Source: Terriglobia bacterium
Lineage (GTDB): Bacteria > Acidobacteriota > Terriglobia > Terriglobales > SCQP01
Direction: 5' to 3'
DNA: 33,004 nucleotides
NCBI GenBank assembly: GCA_021323595.1
Contig: JAJPKR010000018.1
Location: 1-33,004, forward strand
Of the stretch, positions 1-7,083 are shown in pieces. Numbering within the stretch: position 1 is the stretch's first letter; every line of letters starts with the position of its first letter. Both the position numbers and the translations under genes were made by a program. The notes under the pieces are model-generated. The model did not search any database and was not told the origin of the DNA. It saw only the letters and a program-made list of their open reading frames with translations.

Positions 1-2
1 GC

Positions 3-206
3 ACGCTGCGCGACATCTCGCACATGATCCGGCTGCGCGGCGCCGAAACCGTGATCGTCGGCATCCAGCCCGACGTCGCCTTCGCCCTGGTGCAACTGGG
101 CTTGAACTTGTCCGATGTCGCCACCGCGCTCGATTTGGAAGAGGGGCTGGCGTATCTCGACCGCCAGATGCCCTTGGGTGCGCGCCGCCCGCCGGCCGGC
201 GCCTAG
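3..206 (+). CDS. rsbS: RsbS-like STAS-domain antagonist, C-terminal part
   Basis: The gene enters from before the window; 67 residues of its C-terminus are visible, in the frame starting at base 3. The segments GIQPDVAFALVQLG and ATALDLEEGL match the end of the STAS domain of RsbS, the stressosome scaffold that in Bacillus sequesters the kinase RsbT. It is followed after 13 bases by an RsbT-like kinase and then an RsbX-like phosphatase, which is the usual rsbS-rsbT-rsbX order. The phosphorylatable Ser/Thr region lies upstream and cannot be seen. A generic STAS anti-anti-sigma factor is the alternative, but the neighbours favour RsbS. Confidence 0.82.
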   Translation, partial: TLRDISHMIRLRGAETVIVGIQPDVAFALVQLGLNLSDVATALDLEEGLAYLDRQMPLGARRPPAGA

Positions 207-219
207 GCGGACGACCGCG

Positions 220-675
220 ATGAATCGTCCCGCCGCCTCGCAGTCCGGCATCCCGCCCGCGCCGAGGCCGGAGGAGATCACGGTCGCCATTCGCTTCGAT
301 CTCGACGTCGTCGCCGCGCGCCGGCAAGCCCGCGCCCTGGCGGCGCGCGTCGGGTTTAGCGCCAGCGAGATCACTCTCATCGCTACCGCCGTTTCCGAGC
401 TGGCGCGCAATATCTTGCTCTATGCTCAATCCGGCATGATCGCCTTTCAATTCATCGAACAGCGGGGCCGCCGCGGCATCGGGATCACCGCCCGCGACCA
501 TGGCCCCGGCATCCCCGACTTGGAACTGGCGCTGCAGGATGGCTATTCCAGCGCGCGCGGCTTGGGGCTCGGTCTGCCCGGCGTGCGCCGTCTGATGGAC
601 GATTTCGAAATCCAATCCCAACCCGGCTTCGGGACCCGGGTGGTGGTAAAAAAATGGTTGGGGAACGGACCATGA
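220..675 (+). CDS. rsbT: RsbT-like anti-sigma serine/threonine kinase (HATPase)
   Basis: This 151-residue GHKL-type ATPase/kinase belongs to the RsbT/RsbW group. The ATG at 220 is chosen because it follows the rsbS stop by 13 bases; a longer in-frame start at 115 would overlap rsbS. Visible motifs are the N box (SELARNI, Asn64), the G1 box (DHGPGIP, Asp93) and the G2 box (GLGLGLPG, 114-121), all needed for ATP binding. In the known system RsbT phosphorylates RsbS, is released from the stressosome and activates a downstream phosphatase, so it acts in the cytoplasm in stress signalling. Its last bases overlap the next gene at an ATGA, implying translational coupling. The downstream target (an RsbU or other output) is not in the window. 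Confidence 0.88.
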   Translation: MNRPAASQSGIPPAPRPEEITVAIRFDLDVVAARRQARALAARVGFSASEITLIATAVSELARNILLYAQSGMIAFQFIEQRGRRGIGITARDHGPGIPDLELALQDGYSSARGLGLGLPGVRRLMDDFEIQSQPGFGTRVVVKKWLGNGP

Positions 676-1271
676 TCGAATTTGGAGCCGCTTTCCGTCC
701 CCTGCCCGGCGAGAGCGAGTGTGGCGATCAGTATCTCGTGCGCCCGCTCGCTCATGGTCATCTGCTCGCGGTCGCGGATGGCGTCGGCCATGGCCAACCG
801 GCTGCGGCGGCGGCGAATCTAGCCCTCGACCAGCTCCGGCAAGAGACCTCCCCTTCCCCGATTGCCTGGATGCGCCGATGCCACGAACGCCTGCAAGGCA
901 CGCGCGGGGCGGTCTTGAGCCTCGCCTTCTTCGATCCCCATGAGATGACTCTGACTTGGCTGGGGGTCGGCAACGTGCAAGGGCTCTTGCGTCACGCCGA
1001 CGACCGGCTTGCCCCCAGCCCCGAGTTCTTGTTGCTCCGGCCGGGCGTCGTCGGGCTTCATCTGCCGCGGCTGCAAGCGGCGATCGTGCCTGTCTCGCCC
1101 GGCGATTTGTTGATCTTCGCCACCGACGGCCTGCGGGAAGCCTTCGACTATCGCTTGGAGCATGGCCCTTCCGTTAACGCCGCCGCCGAGCGGATCCTCA
1201 ACGCCCGCTGGCGCGGCACTGATGACGCGCTCGTCTTGGTAGCCCGCTTTGAAGCCTGTCCTCCCCGCTAG
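672..1271 (+). CDS. rsbX: RsbX-like PP2C/SpoIIE-type serine phosphatase
   Basis: This 199-residue protein carries the metal-binding acidic motifs of the PP2C/SpoIIE fold: ADGVGHG (Asp36-Gly37), FATDGL and GTDDALVLVA near the C-terminus. In Bacillus, RsbX dephosphorylates RsbS/RsbR and resets the switch, so the single-domain size and the position after rsbT support that role. The start at 672 overlaps the rsbT stop as ATGA; an upstream in-frame ATG at 654 would overlap rsbT further and is less likely. It ends 109 bases before the convergent recR gene. It could instead be a free-standing SpoIIE-type phosphatase acting on another STAS protein. Confidence 0.78.
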   Translation: MIEFGAAFRPLPGESECGDQYLVRPLAHGHLLAVADGVGHGQPAAAAANLALDQLRQETSPSPIAWMRRCHERLQGTRGAVLSLAFFDPHEMTLTWLGVGNVQGLLRHADDRLAPSPEFLLLRPGVVGLHLPRLQAAIVPVSPGDLLIFATDGLREAFDYRLEHGPSVNAAAERILNARWRGTDDALVLVARFEACPPR

Positions 1272-1380
1272 GGAGGAAGAGTCACCCGCCCGCTGCGCCC
1301 GTCACACCCCATTCTGCAGTCGCACGCGACGCGCACCGCCGGGGAGCGCACCGCAAGCGCCCGCCGCCCGGCCTCGCTCG

Positions 1381-1998
1381 TTACAGCGCCCGGCGCCCTT
1401 CCAATGCCTTGAGCATGGTGACTTCGTCGGCATAATCGATTTCGCTGCCGACGGGAATGCCCATGGCGATGCGGCTGGCGCGCACCCCGAGCGGTTTGAG
1501 CAGTCGCGCCAGATATACCGCCGTCGCCTCGCCTTCGGCGTCGGGATCGGTTGCCAGGATGATTTCCTCCACTACCGGCCGCCCATCGCTCCGCGTGGCC
1601 CGCAGCCGCTCGATCAGCGACTTGATGCGAATCTGATCCGGCCCGATTCCTGCGAGAGGCGACAGCGAGCCGTGCAGCACGTGGTAGAGGCCGTTGAATT
1701 GGCGCGTCTTCTCCACCGCCAAAATGTCATTCGGCTGCTCCACGACGCAAATCAACGTTGGGTTGCGGTGCGGGCTGGCGCAAAATTGGCACGGGTCGAC
1801 GTCGGTGATGTTATTGCACACGCCGCACAGCCGCAGCGAATCCTTAACTCCGAGCACGGCCTCCGCCAGGTTTTGCGCCCGTTCCCGGTCACCGCGCATC
1901 AGGTGAAAGGCAATCCTCTGCGCCGACTTTTGCCCGATCCCCGGCAGCCGCTTCAGTTCGTCGATCAAGCGCTCCAGAGGCGCCGCCAGATCGCTCAT
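1381..1998 (-). CDS. recR: Recombination mediator RecR
   Basis: This 205-residue protein has the full RecR layout: a helix-hairpin-helix (about 17-28, [11 protein letters not shown]), a C4 zinc finger (Cys58, Cys61, Cys70, Cys73), and a Toprim domain with the acidic motif DPDAEGE at 151-157. RecR works with RecF and RecO to load RecA on single-stranded gaps. The start lies 3 bases after the ybaB stop, so it is the last gene of a dnaX-ybaB-recR operon, an arrangement conserved in very many bacteria. Length and motifs are complete and nothing looks damaged. Confidence 0.97.
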   Translation of the reverse strand: MSDLAAPLERLIDELKRLPGIGQKSAQRIAFHLMRGDRERAQNLAEAVLGVKDSLRLCGVCNNITDVDPCQFCASPHRNPTLICVVEQPNDILAVEKTRQFNGLYHVLHGSLSPLAGIGPDQIRIKSLIERLRATRSDGRPVVEEIILATDPDAEGEATAVYLARLLKPLGVRASRIAMGIPVGSEIDYADEVTMLKALEGRRAL

Positions 1999-2001
1999 GG
2001 A

Positions 2002-2313
2002 TTAGAACAGCCCTCCCAGCGGGAGCCCGGTGATCTGGCCCAGTTCCCCGCGCAAACGCTCATCCACTTGCCGGCCGGCGTCATTCACGGCGGCTCGCAC
2101 GAGATCGGCGAGCATTTCGGGATCGTCGCGCGCCACACCGGCATCGAGCCGCACCTCGAGCACTTGCTTCTCCCCGTTCATGCGCACGGTCACCATGCCG
2201 CCGCCGGCCGTGCCCTCGACCACGATCGCAGCCATCTTCTGGCGCAGCGCGTCGTACTGCTGCCGCGCTTGGCCGAGCATCTCTTGCAGTTGCCCGAAGT
2301 TGAAGCCGCTCAT
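2002..2313 (-). CDS. ybaB: YbaB/EbfC family nucleoid-associated protein
   Basis: This 103-residue protein has the typical YbaB/EbfC pattern: an N-terminal helix rich in Gln and Met (FGQLQEMLGQARQQ), a central beta segment (VVEGTAGGGMVTVRMNG), and a C-terminal helix ending in a Gly/Leu-rich tail (GLPLGGLF). The family forms dimers that bind DNA; its exact role is unsettled, but it is nearly always found between dnaX and recR, as here. It starts 19 bases after the dnaX stop and ends 3 bases before recR, so the three genes are likely one transcript. Confidence 0.93.
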   Translation of the reverse strand: MSGFNFGQLQEMLGQARQQYDALRQKMAAIVVEGTAGGGMVTVRMNGEKQVLEVRLDAGVARDDPEMLADLVRAAVNDAGRQVDERLRGELGQITGLPLGGLF

Positions 2314-2332
2314 TTTCCGTTTCCTTTGCGCC

Positions 2333-4039
2333 TCACTCGCTCAACTCGATCGTGCGCAGCACGTGTCCCGGCACGTGTTCGCGCAGCGCCCGCAGCGCCG
2401 GATGCCGCGCCGCTCGTTCCGCGGCCGGCGTCCCATCCGTTGCCGGGGCCGGCGCCGCGGGCCCGGGGACCTCTACAACGCGCACCTCGATTTCCGGTGC
2501 AAAGCCGAGAGTTACCCGGCAAACCTCGCGTAACTCTCTAAGGATCGAGTCCTGTTTCGCGAGAGGCGCCAGCGCCGCCGCCTCGCCCGCGAATCTCAGT
2601 TCCAGTCGCCGCTCCGCCCAAGTCCAGACTGCCGGTTGGAGCACACTCAGCAGCGAGGTTCGCTTCAACTCCTCAAGGCGCGCCAAGACTTTGGCTCTCG
2701 CCGGATCCCCGGCCGGGGCCGGCGGCTCCGTTGCCGCGGCGCGTTCCGGCGCGGCGGCGTTCTCCTCTCCCGGCGCGTCAGCTTCCGGCGCGAACCGTGC
2801 CGAGGGCGGCGTTTCCCTGCCCGCGCCGCCGCCCGCGCGCGAGCCACCGCCGCCCGCCGCCGCTGCTGCGCCGCTGCCGGTCGCGTCATGCGGGGTTTTT
2901 TTTTGCTCCGCGCCGAGGCTCGCCAAAACGTCCTCGATACTCGCCAAGCGCCGCGCTTGCACCAGCTTCACCAAGCCCAATTCCAAGTGCAGCCGCGGCT
3001 CCTGGGCAAAGCGGAGATCGGCGGCGGTGCGCAACAAAATCTGCAGAAAGCGCGTCAGGTCCTCCTCGCCGAAGCGCTCGGCCGCCGCCGCCGTCGCCTT
3101 CCGCTCGGTATCGCTCAACGCCAGCAGTTCGCTCTCCGCCCCCGCCACCCGGCACATCAGCATATTGCGGATCATGCCCACGGTTTGCTGGCAGATCTGC
3201 GCCGGGCTCGCCCCCGCCGCTAGAAATGCGTCGGCGCGCTCCAGGACTTCGCGGCTGTTGCCATCGGCCACGGCGGCCATCATCTCGCCCAGGGCTTGGG
3301 ACGAGACTCGTCCCAGCAGAGCCCGCACCATCTCCGCCCGCAGCGCGCCCGCGCCGTAGGCCAGCGCCTGATCGAGCAGCGACAACGCATCGCGCAGGGA
3401 ACCTTCGCCGGCGGCCGCGATCAGGCCCAGCGCCTCGTCTTCGGCCGCGATGCCTTCGGCCTGGCAAATCTGCCGCAGCCGTTCGACGATGCGGGCGTAA
3501 GAGACCGCGCGAAAGGCGAAATGCTGGCAGCGCGAGCGGATCGTGGCCGGCAGCGCTTCCGGCTCGGTCGTCGCCAGCACGAAGATCGCCCACTCGGGCG
3601 GTTCTTCCAGCGTCTTCAGCAACGCATTGAAGGCGTCGTCGGTGAGTTGGTGCGCCTCGTCGAGAATGTAGAACTTATAGCGGTCGCGCGCCGGCCGGTA
3701 CCGCACGCTTTCGCGCAAGGCGCGAATCTCGTCGATGCCGCGATTGGAAGCGGCGTCGATCTCGATCACGTCCACCGAGTTGCCCTCGCGAATCTCACGG
3801 CAGCTCTCGCATTCGCCGCAGGGTGTTGGCGTCGGCCCGGGTGCGCGCCGGCAATTCATCGCCTTGGCCAAAATGCGCGCCACCGTCGTCTTGCCGATGC
3901 CGCGATGGCCCGAGAAGATGAAGCCGTGGCCCACCCGGCCCGCCGCCAGGGCGTTCTCGAGCGTCCGCACCACCGCCTCTTGGCCGATCACCTCATCGAA
4001 GGTTTGCGGCCGATAGCGGCGCGCCAGCACCTTTTCCAT
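2333..4039 (-). CDS. dnaX: DNA polymerase III subunit tau/gamma (DnaX)
   Basis: This is the clamp-loader ATPase, 568 residues from the ATG at 4039. The start is set by the family N-terminus ([17 protein letters not shown]); a longer open frame to 4219 runs through the SRP RNA gene and is rejected. Visible parts are Walker [10 protein letters not shown] (44-52), zinc-finger Cys63/74/77/80, Walker B DEAH (127-130) and a sensor/Arg-finger region (TIRSRC). AAA+ and collar domains fill about the first 370 residues. A Gly/Ala/Pro-rich linker follows, then a tau tail for DnaB and polymerase contacts. At codons 379-382 the coding strand has nine consecutive A, and a -1 shift there meets a stop after three codons (see separate entry). 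The first gene of dnaX-ybaB-recR, it begins 24 bases after the SRP RNA. Confidence 0.96.
   Translation of the reverse strand: MEKVLARRYRPQTFDEVIGQEAVVRTLENALAAGRVGHGFIFSGHRGIGKTTVARILAKAMNCRRAPGPTPTPCGECESCREIREGNSVDVIEIDAASNRGIDEIRALRESVRYRPARDRYKFYILDEAHQLTDDAFNALLKTLEEPPEWAIFVLATTEPEALPATIRSRCQHFAFRAVSYARIVERLRQICQAEGIAAEDEALGLIAAAGEGSLRDALSLLDQALAYGAGALRAEMVRALLGRVSSQALGEMMAAVADGNSREVLERADAFLAAGASPAQICQQTVGMIRNMLMCRVAGAESELLALSDTERKATAAAAERFGEEDLTRFLQILLRTAADLRFAQEPRLHLELGLVKLVQARRLASIEDVLASLGAEQKKTPHDATGSGAAAAAGGGGSRAGGGAGRETPPSARFAPEADAPGEENAAAPERAAATEPPAPAGDPARAKVLARLEELKRTSLLSVLQPAVWTWAERRLELRFAGEAAALAPLAKQDSILRELREVCRVTLGFAPEIEVRVVEVPGPAAPAPATDGTPAAERAARHPALRALREHVPGHVLRTIELSE
2886..2905 (-). 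promoter_or_regulatory. A9 slip site and -1 frame stop in dnaX (gamma form)
   Basis: On the coding (minus) strand, codons 379-382 read CAA AAA AAA ACC, a run of nine A at 2904-2896. Shifting one base back, or adding one A to the mRNA, gives AAC CCC GCA TGA, with the stop at 2888-2886. The product would be 384 residues, ending KKNPA, just after the AAA+ and collar domains: the expected size of a gamma subunit. In Thermus thermophilus dnaX a similar A9 run causes transcriptional slippage; in Escherichia coli an A-rich heptamer causes ribosomal -1 frameshifting. Which mechanism acts here cannot be told from sequence. A GGAG sits just upstream (GCGGAGC) and the downstream sequence is strongly GC-rich. 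Confidence 0.7.
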
Positions 4040-4063
4040 CGGCTTCTCGCTGGGGAAAGTCGC

Positions 4064-4173
4064 GATCAGACTTCGGGAACTTCGCTGCACAGTTCCATTG
4101 CCGGCTACCGTTGCTTCCTTCCGGACCTGGCGGGGTTCGCCGGCGGATCTTGCGCGAGACCCGAAGCCTGACC
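4064..4173 (-). ncRNA. ffs: Signal recognition particle RNA (small bacterial 4.5S type)
   Basis: The minus strand carries the diagnostic SRP RNA core CAGGTCCGGAAGGAAGCA (about 4109-4130), with the GGAA tetraloop and the asymmetric loop that bind Ffh. The ends pair as a 14-bp stem: GGTCAGGCTTCGGG (4173-4160) with CCCGAAGTCTGATC (4077-4064), allowing two G-U pairs. Inner GCCGGC/GCCGGC and ACC/GGT segments also pair. At about 110 nt with no Alu domain it is the short form common in Gram-negative-type bacteria. It lies 24 bases upstream of the dnaX start in the same direction and diverges from fabH. The exact 5' and 3' ends are inferred from the closing stem. Confidence 0.93.
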
Positions 4174-4179
4174 ATTTCC

Positions 4180-4185
4180 ATCCTA
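4180..4185 (-). promoter_or_regulatory. Probable -10 box of ffs
   Basis: The minus strand reads TAGGAT six bases upstream of the predicted 5' end of the SRP RNA at 4173, the right distance for a sigma-70-type -10 element. No clear -35 box is seen at 16-18 bases upstream. Transcription from here could also supply dnaX. Confidence 0.5.
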
Positions 4186-4250
4186 GCATCCGCCGCCGTT
4201 CTCGCCCGACCGCGCCCATCCGGCCCCCTGGCCTCGGGGCTGCTGGCTGG

Positions 4251-4256
4251 TACGAT
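4251..4256 (+). promoter_or_regulatory. Probable -10 box of fabH
   Basis: TACGAT lies 13 bases before the fabH ATG at 4270 and would give a very short 5' leader of about 6-7 nt. No convincing -35 hexamer is visible. Confidence 0.4.
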
Positions 4257-4269
4257 AGACGTTCGTCCC

Positions 4270-5265
4270 ATGCCCGGCCCCTTTCGCGCCAAGATCACCG
4301 CCCTCGGCACCTATGTGCCGCCGCGCGTGCTATCGAACTCCGACCTGGAAAAGATGGTCGAGACCAGCGACGAATGGATTGTCACGCGCACCGGCATCTC
4401 CGAGCGCCATTTGGTCGCGCCGGGCATGGCGACCTCCGACATGGCAATCGAAGCGGCGCGCGCCTGCCTCGCCGAGCGCGGGATCGGCGCGAGCAACGTC
4501 GAGGCCATCTTGGTCGCCACCGTCACGCCCGACATGATGTTCCCTTCGACCGCCTGCCTGGTGCAAGACCGGCTGGGGGCGAAGTGCTGGGGCTTCGATG
4601 TTTTGGCGGCCTGCAGCGGCTTCGTCTACGCGCTGGCCACCGGCGCCCAATTCATCGCCTCGGGCGTTCACCGGCGCGTGCTGGTGATCGGCGCCGACAC
4701 GATGTCCAGCATCATCGACTACAAAGACCGCGCCACCTGCGTGCTCTTCGGCGACGGCGCCGGCGCCGTGCTGCTCGAGCCCGCCGCACCCGGCGAAGAC
4801 GCAGGCATTATTGATTTCATCCATGAGATCGAAGGTTGCGGAGGGCCGGCGCTGTGCATGCCCGCCGGCGGCAGCCGCCGTCCCGCCACGCCGGACACCG
4901 TGGCCCAGCGCCTGCACTTCGTCCACCAAGAAGGCGGGGCGGTATTCAAGTACGCGGTGCGCAAGATGTACGAAATATGCGCGCAAATCCTCGAGCGCAA
5001 TCACGTCACCGCCGCCGACCTCGACTGCTTCTTGCCGCATCAGGCCAACCAGCGAATCATCGAGGCCACCCGCGAGCGTCTCGGCCTCGAGCCGTGCAAG
5101 GTCATGATCAACATCGGCCGCTTCGGCAACACGACCGCGGCCACCATCCCGCTGGCGATGCAAGATGCGCGCGCCGCCGGCCTGCTCAAACCCGGCAGTT
5201 TGGCGCTGCTCGCCGCCGTCGGCGCCGGCTACACCGCCGGCGCGGCGCTGCTGCGCTGGGCCTAG
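4270..5265 (+). CDS. fabH: Beta-ketoacyl-ACP synthase III (FabH)
   Basis: This 331-residue condensing enzyme starts fatty acid synthesis by joining acetyl-CoA (or another acyl-CoA) with malonyl-ACP. The catalytic triad is in place: Cys115 in LAACSGF, His257 in LPHQANQRI, Asn287 in GRFGNTT. The N-terminal [15 protein letters not shown] and [14 protein letters not shown] segments are typical. The ATG at 4270 is chosen because a longer frame from 4111 runs through the SRP RNA gene and because a -10 box sits 13 bases upstream. It stands alone rather than beside fabD, fabG or plsX, and converges on the glycogen synthase gene downstream. Length and motifs are normal. Confidence 0.96.
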   Translation: MPGPFRAKITALGTYVPPRVLSNSDLEKMVETSDEWIVTRTGISERHLVAPGMATSDMAIEAARACLAERGIGASNVEAILVATVTPDMMFPSTACLVQDRLGAKCWGFDVLAACSGFVYALATGAQFIASGVHRRVLVIGADTMSSIIDYKDRATCVLFGDGAGAVLLEPAAPGEDAGIIDFIHEIEGCGGPALCMPAGGSRRPATPDTVAQRLHFVHQEGGAVFKYAVRKMYEICAQILERNHVTAADLDCFLPHQANQRIIEATRERLGLEPCKVMINIGRFGNTTAATIPLAMQDARAAGLLKPGSLALLAAVGAGYTAGAALLRWA

Positions 5266-5300
5266 CGGCGCGGCGAGATCAGATAGAGACTCGATCGCTG

Positions 5301-5328
5301 GATGGCCTGGGAGTAAACCAGGGTCATC
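5301..5328. terminator. Hairpin between convergent fabH and glgA
   Basis: GATGGCCTGG and CCAGGGTCATC can pair around a GAGTAAA loop, with one bulge and one G-U pair, 35 bases after the fabH stop. There is no T tract on either strand, so it is a possible but weak intrinsic terminator. A second small stem (TGGTTG/CAACCA, 5351-5372) follows. The rest of 5266-5459 shows no gene. Confidence 0.35.
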
Positions 5329-5459
5329 CGGCGTAATGGATGAGCTGTTGTGGTTGGGTATGGCCGCAACCAACTGCCGTTGCCCATCCCGCCCGCGCCC
5401 AGCGCGCCCACGACGTAAGCAACGCCGCCTCCGCCCCTGCGCACCGGCCGTCGCGCCGC

Positions 5460-6701
5460 CTAAACCGCCGCCGGCTCGCGGGTCGCGTGCTGCGGCTGCC
5501 GCGCCAGTTGATCATAGAGCGCCACGGTCTGCGCGGCGAACGCCGGCCAGCTGAACTTTTCTTCGACCCGCCGCCGGCCGGCCTTGCCGAACTTGCGCCG
5601 CTGCTCCGGCTGCGCCAGCAGCGCGTTGAGCTTCTCCGCCAAGTCGCGCGCGAAGCGGTCCGGGTCAAGCGGCATGTTGGTGACCGGATCAGCGGCAAAC
5701 GGCACCAGATACCCGGTCTCGCCCTCGACCACCACCTCCTTGATGCCGCCGGTGGCGCTCGCCACCACCGCCGTCTCGCAAGCCATGGCCTCGAGATTGA
5801 TGATGCCGAACGGCTCGTACACCGAAGGGCAGCAGAACACCGCCGCATGCGTGTAGAGCTGAATCGCCTCCGGCTTGCTCACCATCTTCTCGATCCATAC
5901 CACCCGCGGATTCGCGCGCCGCGCCGCTGCGACCTTGGCGCGCATCTCGTCGGCGATCTCCGGCGTGTCGGGCGCGCCGGCGCAGAGCACCACCTGCGTT
6001 CCCGGCGTCAGATAGCGAATCGCATCCACCAAATGGGTCACGCCCTTCTGCCGCGTGATGCGCCCGACGAAAAGCACGTACGGCGTCTCCGGATCCACGC
6101 CGTACTCGCGCAGCGCGGTGACCTCGCTCGCGGGCCGGTATTCGTCGAGATCGATGCCGTTGTAGATCACATGCACGCGATCGGGCGCCACGCGCGGGTA
6201 GCAGCGCAGAATGTCGCGTTTGGTTTCGCTCGAGACGGCGATGATCGCTTCCGCCTCCTCGATCGCCGTCCGTTCCATCCACGAGCTCATCTCGTAGCCG
6301 CTGCCCAGCTGTTCCGCCTTCCAGGCGCGCAGCGGCTCCAGGCTGTGGGTGGTCATCACCTGCGGCACGCCATAAAGCTTCTTGGCCCAATATCCGGCCA
6401 TGGACGTGTACCAGGTGTGGGTGTGGACCAGATTCACGCCTTCGAGGTTCTTGATCGAAGTCAGGTTGACGCTCAGCGCTTCGAGCGCGCCTTTGAACTT
6501 CGCCTCCGTGCCTTCGCTGATTTCCCGCCAGGGCTCGGCGCCGCGCACGTGCAACCGCCCGCGGTCGGCTTGCTGCTCGCCGAAGCAATGCACCTCGACG
6601 TCGATCAGCTTCGCCAATTCACGGCTCAGATATTCGACATGAACGCCGGCGCCGCCATAGACGTGCGGCGGATATTCCCGAGTGAACAGTGCAACGCGCA
6701 T
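5460..6701 (-). CDS. glgA: Glycogen synthase, GT4 family (actinobacterial GlgA/GlgM type)
   Basis: This 413-residue GT-B glycosyltransferase closely resembles the corynebacterial/mycobacterial alpha-1,4-glucan synthases of family GT4 rather than GT5 GlgA of enteric bacteria. Signs are the N-terminal MRVALFTREYPPHVYGGAGVH glycine loop, VGRITRQKGV, and the retaining EX7E motif in YEPFGIINLEAM. It would use ADP- or UDP-glucose to lengthen a glucan or make maltose-1-phosphate, in the cytoplasm. The start at 6701 is backed by GGAGA six bases upstream on the minus strand. No glgB, glgC or trehalose-pathway genes are nearby. A general GT4 transferase is the alternative. Confidence 0.87.
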   Translation of the reverse strand: MRVALFTREYPPHVYGGAGVHVEYLSRELAKLIDVEVHCFGEQQADRGRLHVRGAEPWREISEGTEAKFKGALEALSVNLTSIKNLEGVNLVHTHTWYTSMAGYWAKKLYGVPQVMTTHSLEPLRAWKAEQLGSGYEMSSWMERTAIEEAEAIIAVSSETKRDILRCYPRVAPDRVHVIYNGIDLDEYRPASEVTALREYGVDPETPYVLFVGRITRQKGVTHLVDAIRYLTPGTQVVLCAGAPDTPEIADEMRAKVAAARRANPRVVWIEKMVSKPEAIQLYTHAAVFCCPSVYEPFGIINLEAMACETAVVASATGGIKEVVVEGETGYLVPFAADPVTNMPLDPDRFARDLAEKLNALLAQPEQRRKFGKAGRRRVEEKFSWPAFAAQTVALYDQLARQPQHATREPAAV

Positions 6702-6788
6702 GATTTCTCCAGATTAACAAAGCGGCGTCGCCGCCCGTATGCGCCGCTGCGTGCGTTCGCGGCCTGTCTGCTGTACGAGAGTGTTCGA

Positions 6789-7083
6789 ATGGCCGCCGGC
6801 AAGCGCCGCTTCGCATTGGCGGTTCTCACCGCCGGCTCGTTGCTTGCCGCCGCGCGCAGGTCGCGTTCCTGCCAAACGGCGGCAACAGCTCGTCGCTCCG
6901 ATCGCCCATTACCGCAACTCCGGCGTCATGACGTTCGTCGTCGGCGCGAACGATGTCGTTGACCAGCAAGACCTGGGGCCGAACGCCGAGGCCCTCGCCC
7001 ACAGCATCGCCGCCTTCGATCCCGCCACCGGATGGCAGCGGGCCGAAGCCCCGCCGCAAATCACGGCCGGGGCCGTGCATTAG
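6789..7083 (+). pseudogene. Possible remnant of an exported protein gene (broken in two places)
   Basis: Three short plus-strand pieces look protein-like but lie in different frames. The ATG at 6789 opens with a signal-peptide-like MAAGKRRFALAVLTAGSLLA. A second frame from about 6855 reads QVAFLPNGGNSSSL and stops at 6930. The third, from the ATG at 6928 to the stop at 7083, reads FVVGANDVV and SIAAFDPATGWQ, which is loosely like a kelch-type blade. One reading is a gene truncated and frameshifted by decay; another is chance in GC-rich DNA. The 378-base gap 6702-7079 holds nothing else recognisable apart from the glgA ribosome-binding site at its left edge. Confidence 0.3.

Noticed and set aside
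4040-4219. Sixty-residue N-terminal extension of DnaX
   Set aside because: It is encoded by the SRP RNA and its promoter region, and the family N-terminus starts at the ATG at 4039.
4111-4269. Long N-terminal extension of FabH
   Set aside because: It lies across the SRP RNA gene and has no resemblance to FabH; the conserved protein begins just after the ATG at 4270.
5391-5444. GALGAGGMG on the minus strand, like the glycine loop of a Pkn2-type Ser/Thr kinase
   Set aside because: Only about a dozen residues match and nothing kinase-like follows; chance is likely in GC-rich DNA.
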